From Heligmosomoides polygyrus polygyrus (lineage: Eukaryota > Nematoda > Chromadorea > Rhabditida > Heligmosomidae), in the NCBI GenBank assembly GCA_947396885.1, contig OX377206.1:11276778-11340777 (forward strand): DNA of 64,000 nt. Reading direction: 5' to 3'. Position 1 is the first letter of the stretch; each line of letters opens with the position of its first letter. Made by a program: the position numbers and the translations under genes. This document shows positions 57,441-64,000 of the stretch, one piece after another. Below the pieces are notes generated by a model. That model was given only the letters and a program-made list of their open reading frames with translations. It ran no database searches and was not told where the DNA came from.

Positions 57441-58070
57441 AATTGTGTAGTGGTAGATTTATCACTACCACAGAAAAAGTTACAAAACGTTCATTCCATA
57501 TAAACTACAGACATAGTAACAATATTGCAATATTTTCTTCAATTTTAGTTTTTTTACTACTGCAAACAATAAACTAAAAGACTTTTCAGAAACTCAGTTA
57601 CGGATGTGCCTCCATCACGTACACGTCTGTATCTGTGTTGAAAAAACTTCCGATGAGCGTCAGGGACGGACCGGGGTGTAGAAGTGGTGGTTCGAAGTAC
57701 ACTGTTGACGAGCTAGTGGTTCGATACTATTTCTTTTGGAGCAGCAGGTTCTGAATATGAATTGAATTAAACCCTTAGAATGCATTCCAGAAACATTTCC
57801 GTTCAAAACTACAAATCGACAATGAAAGTTTGGTTGAACTACCAAAGGCCGCCTGGAAATTGATTCACCTCATGCAGATTGTATTCGTGATGGTGGAGCA
57901 GGTAACGTCTGTCTTCGACTGATTTCCTGCACGAAAAGGTGCAATTTCCTAGAATACGCTTCTGGCAGCTGAAGTAGACAAATTCATCAAACAATGAGAG
58001 ATAATAACGGGGAAGTCTGTCTGGACATGTACAATGGGCAGGTGCAAAGGCCATCAGCCGATCACGCACA
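57441..58070. other. no firm feature
   Basis: Short open stretches on both strands (minus 57839-58168 among them) cannot be settled as exons. A plus-strand MRDNNGEVCLDMYNGQ ending at a GTGCAA donor near 58040 is a possible small exon. Confidence 0.3.
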
Positions 58071-58079
58071 GATGCAGTG

Positions 58080-58409
58080 AAACATGCGACTGGCTGTTCC
58101 CTTCCCTGCATCCGCCTCTTGTACACGTACGCGGACTTCCACAACAGTGCCGTAATAAATGCGGTCATTCAGAATATATATGGCCATCGCTACCGCACAC
58201 CGCCCCAACTGTTCAACGAAATTAACAACTTCATAAAGCGAATAACTACGGATGCCGTGTTTCTAAAAAGTGACTGTCAACACGAGGCTCGAAAAACTGC
58301 TCGCTCGATCTCGATGAGACCCGGCTCGACGCTCTATTTGTACGAGTGGTCGCGAACAAAGAGAAAGTGGGTAATAGTTTGCTTCAATTGTTTAAGTGTT
58401 CGAGTTTAG
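58080..58409 (+). CDS. possible exon, product not recognised
   Basis: A plus-strand frame whose codon choice looks coding, containing RTPPQLFNEINNFIKRITT and MRPGSTLYLYEWSRTKRKW. It either stops at 58409 or splices at TGG|GTAATA near 58375. Acceptor candidates are CAACAG near 58147 and GATGCAG near 58078. No domain recognised and no partner exon in matching phase found. Confidence 0.35.
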   Translation, partial: KHATGCSLPCIRLLYTYADFHNSAVINAVIQNIYGHRYRTPPQLFNEINNFIKRITTDAVFLKSDCQHEARKTARSISMRPGSTLYLYEWSRTKRKWVIVCFNCLSVRV

Positions 58410-58866
58410 AATAGTTTGCTTCAATTGTTTAAGGGCATCCATTTAGAGCGATATTGATTGGTTGATTGATTTTAATTTGATAATTGGCTTGGTTGGCCAT
58501 CCTATTGAATAATTTTATTCACTATCTTCTTCTAGCACAGTGGAAGGTCTAGTTTCCTAGGCCAAAAAGCACTATGTGATCTGAGTTGTTCACTTGTATG
58601 TAGAGCTGGCACGGAATTTTTGAAGTCGTCAAAAACCGCACATTACGAAATTCACTGTATAAGTACAAAACACTTGCCGACCGGTATATTCAGGACGTGT
58701 TCTAGGAGTTCATCGTTTTCTATTCTTCATTCTATCCTTTTTTACGAATAGTACTTATTCCTGCATTTGCTAGGTTCTCTCATGAGTTTTGCTTAGTTGC
58801 ATGGAGTTCAATGTATAAAATATGTAAGTAAATAAATAAAATTGCAAAGGGAAGGATCGTTAACAT

Positions 58867-60058
58867 CTAGTACGTTTGGATTCCATCCCCACCTTCTTCC
58901 TTCATCTCGTTTGACATCGCTTTGATGACGTGAGTCCTCTCAACGCATCGATTCGGCCGTCTTACATGCCAGTGTAGCTTAGTGTGTGTACTGTTCGATG
59001 GAGTTACACGATGCGAAGAAAAATAGGTTCGGGAATCCAAAGGAGGACAATTCGGTGCTCTTTTGTCGTTACGTCCAAATCGTTCATCATTGGCCGACTG
59101 CAGCACGTATGTGCGTGTGAACATAAGGTGTGGTGATGCTTTGCACCTCGACAGGTCTTGCATCCCTCACTTCTACAGTCTTTCACGAAGTGTCCTTCGC
59201 GTCCGCAGTTTAGGCATCTGTTCCGTCTCAACATAATGTCGCGTCGTGCAGATATGTTTTTGACTTTTGTGCATGTTGCTGACTTGTGCTGTGGAGATTT
59301 ACAAAGCATACAGTAAGAAGAACTTAGATTTGTTGCCGTGATCTTGGCATCCGCGTTTTATTTGGGAATCCTTCGTTGCGTTGGAGCTGACTGTGAGTGC
59401 TGTCGTCGACAAACTCGTGGATTTGTTCTTCCGTGGTGATGAGATTGTCGAGTTCTGATAGATCCAGTCAATTTCCTGCTTATTTTGTGGAAGCTGGATC
59501 TCCAAGACTTTGCGCTGAAGGTCTGGTGAAAACTTTGCTAGAAGTTTCCGGGTCAGATAGGAGCCGTTGCGTGAAACATTTAAGTCTTCCAGCTGTGTGA
59601 CAATGAGCAGAATGTACTCTAGCAGTCGGCGTTGGGAACGAATAGTTGGTTTCTCCGCTTTTGCCATTTCAAGTCGTGACTGCAAATTGGCGATGACTGT
59701 AGATGCATTACCGTACATGTCCCGTAAAAGCTTTACTGCGTGATCACAGATGGTTTACGTCACTGGGAAGAGACGAATCAGCTCACGTGCACCACCTCGT
59801 GATGAGTCAATCAGATAATTGAACTTCATCAAATTGGGTAGTGGTCTTCCATGAACATGTGCGTTGAACCCGTTGAGGCTGGAAAGCGAGTAGATGTTCA
59901 GAAATTGGAGGACTCCCAAGTCTTTCCCGAAAATACAGGTATAGGTATGGCTGGGAGCTTTGGTGTGGCCATTTCGGTGCTCTCCGTGGCCGCTTTGCTC
60001 CCCATCTTGCCTTCTCGAGTTCCATTGCTAGGCATTGCGCCTCGTCAATAAGGTTCAC
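58867..60058 (-). pseudogene. broken gag of a Pao/BEL-like LTR retrotransposon
   Basis: Three minus-strand pieces in shifted frames follow the usual order. About 59890-59760 carries a KFNYLIDSSRGGARELIR-type motif of the gag region (DUF1759-like). 59718-59299 continues it (VIANLQSRLEMAKAEKPTIR...; KLLAKFSPDLQRKVLEIQL). 59309-59004 holds two zinc knuckles of the CX2CX4HX4C form (Cys32-Cys45 and Cys50-Cys63 of that frame). No protease, reverse transcriptase or LTR is visible, so this is a truncated, frameshifted remnant. Confidence 0.75.
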
Positions 60059-60216
60059 AGATGCGTCGATGTATTGTTCGGTCTGCGCTTGCTCTTCAGG
60101 TAGATTATCGAACGTATCGAGGGCTGCCGTGAGGTCGTTGAGCGCCTCGGAAAGGAGTTTCGTAGAAGCCTGTAGTTCAAAGACGATATCACCACCTATA
60201 TATAAAAGAGTTTGTC

Positions 60217-60600
60217 CGTCGAGTGATCTAATCTACGTGAGATACGCCACATTAGCCGCATCACCCACAGCGAGAGCGGTCGAATGATCTAACTTAAGTT
60301 GGGTACGCCGCACCACCCACAGCGAGAGCGGTCGAATGATCTAACCTAAGTTAGGTACGCCGCATCACCCATAGCGAGAGCGGTCGAATGATCTAACTAA
60401 AGTTAGGTACGCCGCACCACCCACAGCGAGAGCGGTCGAATGATCTAACCTAAGTGAGGTACGCTGCATCACCCACAGCGGGAGCGGTCGAGTGATCTAA
60501 CCTAAGTGAGGAAGGCCGCATCATCCACAGCGAGAGCGGTAGAATGATCTATCTATCTAATCTAATAAGTGAGGTACGCTGTATCATCCATAGCGCGGTC
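60217..60600. repeat. 52-bp minisatellite, about seven units
   Basis: Unit GTCGAATGATCTAACCTAAG, TTAGGTACGCCGCACCACCC, ACAGCGAGAGCG, repeated head to tail with substitutions; the last unit carries an ATCTATCTATCT expansion. Single related units occur at 54980-55030 (inverted) and 57392-57425. Confidence 0.9.
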
Positions 60601-61480
60601 GAAATTTCCCATTGAACGCGGGAATTGCTGCAGCATGGAAAGCGCATCCTTTTACTGCTTGACACAACAGCACTTACGCGCGTTCCTGAGCGTCCAGATT
60701 CAGAAGTCGTGCCGCCGACTTCGTGCCATTAGCATAAGAAGACCACTAAAGGGCGAAGAGTATAAGGGGGACTTCAAGGGTGGAGAATCGACAGCGACCA
60801 GGAGGTAGCGACTTGGAGGAAGCATCGGGAAGGGGGGGGGGAGTCGATAAGGGGATCAATGAAGCATTAAGGAGGGACCAGTAGGGAGTTATCAGTCAGG
60901 GGAGCAGTTAAGAGGATCAGTAAGGGGACCCATTACCAATAAGAGAGTACGGATTTAGAAGATGTGACACAGATGACACGCAATGGGCATTCGCTCGCCG
61001 TCGTTACGTGTGAGCTTGGGAGAGCTACTTAATTGGGGAGAGTATTAACGAAGATTCCTAGGGGGGGGAGGTGATCGACCAGGAACAAGGGACCTGGAGG
61101 CGGAACTAAGACGGGGAACCAGCAAGAAGGGAGCCGTAAGAAAATTTATACGCGAAACAAGGAATCTGCCATATGCGCAGCCTCTTCATGCTCGACACAG
61201 CGGTAACTGTGCGCGCTTCTGATCCTCTGCATTCAGAAGGTGGGTCTTCTGAGGTGCTGGTTTCAGAGGACAGGTCCTCTACGCTGCCCTAGAAGCATCT
61301 GAATTAAGGAATTGTGTCACCGGCGTGCTGCGGCGTGCAGGCGCTTTCAGAATTCAACATGGGACGCTGATCTACAGTGGGAGTATAGCCTCCTCCTGCT
61401 TGACACAACGGCAACTACACGTATTCCTAAACGTCTCGGTTTAGAAAAAAGGTCCTCTATGTCGCGCTAGAGGGGATTAA
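60601..61480. repeat. mixed repeats related to the 12-13 kb and 54-57 kb clusters
   Basis: 60830-60940 has GGGACCAGTAGGGAGTTATC and GGATCAGTAAGGGGACCC, the reverse sense of the GGTCCCC/CTGATCC series at 12400-12620. 61165-61245 repeats 54765-54850. G runs occur at 60829-60841 and 61061-61069. No gene supported. Confidence 0.5.
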
Positions 61481-62428
61481 GAGGCAGGAGGCATCTGGAT
61501 TATCCTAGGAGGTGATTTCAGACAAATTCCTCCTGTCGTGCCAAAAGCAGGACGGTCCGAAATTCTGAACGTTTCTATCAAGAGCTCCCCACTGTAGCCT
61601 CATTTCTTTAAATTCAGATTGACTGAGAATGTGAGGGCGTCCAGCGGTGGAATCGGTTGGTCTAACTTTTTAATTCAACTTGGAAACGGAGAGCTCCAAA
61701 ACGATTCCAATGAAGTGAAAGTGCTCGACGATATGCTGAGCTCTGGAGATATAGCAGATGAGATATTTGGTGATATAGTGGCCTTAGAAGATATGTCCGC
61801 TGCAGTTGGTAGAGCGACTTTGACGCCTAGGAATTTCGACTCTTTGGAGATAAACAACAAAGTGCTTTCGAAACTACCTGGGCAGGAGATTTACAGAAGC
61901 ATAGATGATGTTATGAATGACGAAGCTGAAGCTAACAACGACACAGAGTATTCATTGGAGTTTCTAAACAGCTTGACACCCCAGGGATACCCGCCACATG
62001 AACTCCATCTAAAGAAAGGAGCAGTCATAATGCTTCTGCGGAATCTTAGAGTCAACCAGGGTCTATGCAATGGTACGCGACTCACCGTTGAACACATGGA
62101 TAGGTACATTCTAGGCTGCAAAATTGCAACTAGAGCGAACAAAGGACAGTACGTGCTTATTCCTAGAATATTATTCTGTCCGCCTGGCTATGAGACCTCA
62201 CCGTGCAGATTTAAGAAGAGACAATTTGCTGTGCGTTTGGCCTACGCAATGACAATAAACAAGAGTCAGGGACAAACATTCGACAGAGTCGGTGTATACC
62301 CCCCCCCAGCCCAGTTTTTTCTCATGATCAACTGTACGCGGCGGGCTCACGTGTTCGACAGAGATCAAAATTTGGCTACCACGAGGACGGAAGACTATAT
62401 CAAACGTAGTATTCACCGAGATGTTTGA
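61481..62428 (+). pseudogene. Helitron helicase, C-terminal half, broken
   Basis: The plus-strand frame is open from 61481 except for one TAG at 61595, and reads motifs of PIF1-type Helitron helicases in order: WIILGGDFRQIPPVVPKAG (motif III region), LTENVRA, LKKGAVIMLLRNLRVNQGL, CNGTRLTVEHM, and the motif VI start AYAMTINKSQGQTFDRVGVY. After the run of nine C at 62299-62307 the family's end (VFSH.QLY..GSRV type) continues in another frame, so a one-base slip broke it. The Rep domain and helicase motifs I-II are absent; upstream is unrelated repeat DNA. Full-length proteins exceed 1,000 residues, so this is a 3' remnant. Confidence 0.88.
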
Positions 62429-62595
62429 GTAAAAATTAAACCTTTTTCGTTGCACTATGAATAATTTTTTTTTTGAAGCGCACATCTTTCTTTGTACAAG
62501 AGTAGTTCCTGTGAAAAAGACTAGCTGTATCACCCCGCGAAGCGGGCAAGTGCGAGACACGCCGTTAGGCGTGTCGCAGCACTTGTACTATATAG
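62429..62595 (+). mobile_element. Helitron 3' end with hairpins
   Basis: Downstream of the helicase are two hairpins: CCCGC-GAA-GCGGG at 62534-62546 and GACACGCC-GTTA-GGCGTGTC at 62556-62575, followed by CAGCACTTGTACTATATAG. A GC hairpin 10-12 bases before the terminus is the Helitron 3' signature. The expected CTRR terminus is not clean here (CTAT), so the exact end is uncertain. Confidence 0.6.
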
Positions 62596-62669
62596 ATTAC
62601 CTCCACATGTCTTATAAGACCACTTCCGCAATACACGTATATTTTTCAGACAGACGGATAAATTTTCAG

Positions 62670-63189
62670 ACAACCGCTTCTGAAAAATTTCGATCTCACT
62701 AATCTAAAAGAATTTGCTTGGAGTACTCGTCATATGTTGAGCGAAGATCTTTCGTACGTCTTGAATTCGCGTATTAATGTTGTCTACTTGGACGCGCCCT
62801 GCCCAGGAAGAAGGGGCCTATCACTCACTCGAGACTATGTTAAGGTGAGCAGCACTAAGCGTGAGCATACAGACCTTAAAATAGTCACCTTGACTTCAGA
62901 AATTTATGTGCGGCAACACCGATCAGTCAGAATGCGTGATACGCCTTAGCGGTCGAGATATGCAGCGCCTGCTCCAGGTATGTCAGTCATTCACATCTCG
63001 CTGGACCAAATCTATGCAGTCCGTGAGTCTGTACCTTTTTCGGTTTATCAACGATAAATTAACGACATCTTGGAGGGTTTTAGTTTTTTGCTTAGACTTT
63101 AGGACCTCGTGTGGAGGTCACTGATGACCACAGGACGAAGTGTAGAAGATGCAAACGATTCCGATCAGTTAATAAACGCAAGATGGTAG
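62670..63189 (+). CDS. last three exons of a gene, product not recognised
   Basis: Exons 62670-62844 (acceptor AATTTTCAG, donor AAG|GTGAGC), 62900-62977 (acceptor TTGACTTCAG, donor CAG|GTATGT) and 63103-63189 (acceptor GACTTTAG, stop TAG at 63187). Introns are 55 and 125 bases and all phases agree. The peptide includes NFDLTNLKEFAWSTRHM, RINVVYLDAPCPGRRG, KFMCGNTDQSECVIRLSG and DLVWRSLMTTGRSVE. It resembles the leucine-rich tail of nematode F-box proteins in feel only; no domain is certain. The first listed exon starts in phase 2, so 5' exons must exist. The Helitron 3' end stops about 75 bases before the acceptor, so it sits in or interrupts the upstream intron. Confidence 0.6.
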
Positions 63190-63392
63190 TGCTAAAGAGC
63201 CAAGCAACGCATCAATATTACCCATTTTGCAGAAAATTAAGCTTTTAAGATGGGAATCACGCGACTGAATATGATGACCGCTGAAGGGGCTTCGTGAATG
63301 GCGATCAAACAGCCAGGTGTAAATCTATGTGTAAAATTATTTAAATTATTACTATATTATCCATTCACATTGAAAATATTTAAAAATATTAT

Positions 63393-63610
63393 GGTATATG
63401 TCGCGCAGGTGAGCAGCATTCACCGCCTAAACCAACGTGGGTGGGAACGCCTAAACCAATCAGACCGCATTGAGTGGGTATGCCGTTCAAAGAGGGCGTA
63501 TTCAGTCGGTACCCTGATGGGCTGGCATGCATTAGGGTTGTGCTCTGTTTGGTTTTTATTGGTTGGCGCACTGCCACCTACCAATGCTGCTCACCTACGC
63601 GACATGTACC
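63393..63610 (-). mobile_element. MITE copy (TATGTCGCG family), best preserved
   Basis: Left end GGTATATGTCGCGCAGGTGA, right end complement GGTACATGTCGCGTAGGTGA, both followed inward by GCAGCATT. Internal TTGGTTGGCGCACTGCC is the reverse of the motif in copies 14016 and 30278, so orientation is opposite. 218 bp, non-coding. Confidence 0.8.
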
Positions 63611-63620
63611 GTTAACGACC

Positions 63621-63717
63621 TATGTTCTAACACAACTTCATCAACAAAGGGCGATCGCTCTGCTGTTTAGGCAGCTAGGCCAAATGAATATTGATTTGGA
63701 CGATATTTTCGCTGCAG
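63621..63717 (+). CDS. possible exon next to a MITE
   Basis: An open frame reading LTQLHQQRAIALLFRQLG and QMNIDLDDIFAA ends at a donor GCAG|GTAGGC (63717). Composition looks coding. No acceptor precedes it; instead the frame is open back through the MITE end to an ATG at 63474. It could be an exon whose 5' part was replaced by the MITE. 63718-64000 has nothing I can name. Confidence 0.3.
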
Positions 63718-64000
63718 GTAGGCATGAGTCTCAGCAGACTTGATGGTAAACTGCTCCAAATCTCTGGCACTTTCTTGTGCCAGGAGTTTTGTCGGTGAAT
63801 GAATTCTGGAAAAAAGGAGCAGGAATGTCAGGAACAGACATTAAAGCCGTATAACAGAAGCCATCACCAATGTCAATCAATGGCTTCGGGACAAAATGCT
63901 TTTTCTATTTCAAAAGTTCATTCTGCTGGGCCACTCACATTAGCGACATCACTAATTTTTCTCCGCTATTTTTTTACTGAAATTATTGCCTCCATAGAAA

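Noticed and set aside
60217..60600. Regular repeats resembling a CRISPR array
   Set aside because: The 52-bp units are contiguous with no unique spacers, the genome is eukaryotic, and substitutions are spread over the whole unit.

Overview
This is a window of a eukaryotic, very probably nematode, genome. Its coding exons are short and separated by introns of mostly 55-125 bases with GT...AG ends. One first exon has a TTTCAG acceptor 7 bases before its ATG, like a spliced-leader trans-splice site. The transposon mix (Tc1/mariner, hAT, Helitron, Pao/BEL, tRNA-derived SINEs, MITEs) also fits. A strongylid such as a hookworm is a guess from the feel of the repeats and was not tested. A 200-base assembly gap lies at 7898-8097.

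Layout. 0-16 kb: a decayed Tc1/mariner, several copies of one SINE, an 878-bp foldback element, a minisatellite with a 162-bp higher-order period, and a 2.36-kb hAT-like element with a perfect 8-bp target duplication. 16-22 kb: GC-rich foldback elements and two tRNA-like sequences. 22.7 kb: the first exon of an F-box-like gene. 23.6-30.2 kb: two halves of a Tc1/mariner element on either side of a 5.06-kb segment bounded by perfect 32-bp inverted repeats; the segment carries a seven-exon minus-strand gene of unknown function. 30.2-31.4 kb: a MITE and GC-rich foldbacks. 31.37-48.97 kb: exactly 42 tandem units of a 419-bp satellite with higher-order structure, ending in a diverged edge unit. 49.4-51.6 kb: a seven-exon minus-strand gene (putative nuclear protein with a Cys4 zinc-binding motif) whose frame is disturbed twice. 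51.7-54.4 kb: long direct repeats upstream of that gene. 54.7-57.4 kb: a repeat cluster holding a second hAT-like element. 57.9-60.1 kb: a possible exon and a broken Pao/BEL-like gag. 60.2-61.5 kb: a 52-bp minisatellite and related repeats. 61.5-62.6 kb: the 3' half of a Helitron. 62.67-63.19 kb: the last three exons of another gene. 63.4-63.7 kb: a MITE next to a candidate exon.

The genes show no operon logic. They are isolated islands in repeat DNA, and their models rest on reading-frame phase agreeing across successive splice sites. No function beyond the F-box-like start and a generic zinc-binding motif can be assigned. Most long open frames in the window (the satellite, the GC-rich foldbacks, the C-rich minisatellite) are composition or repetition artefacts.
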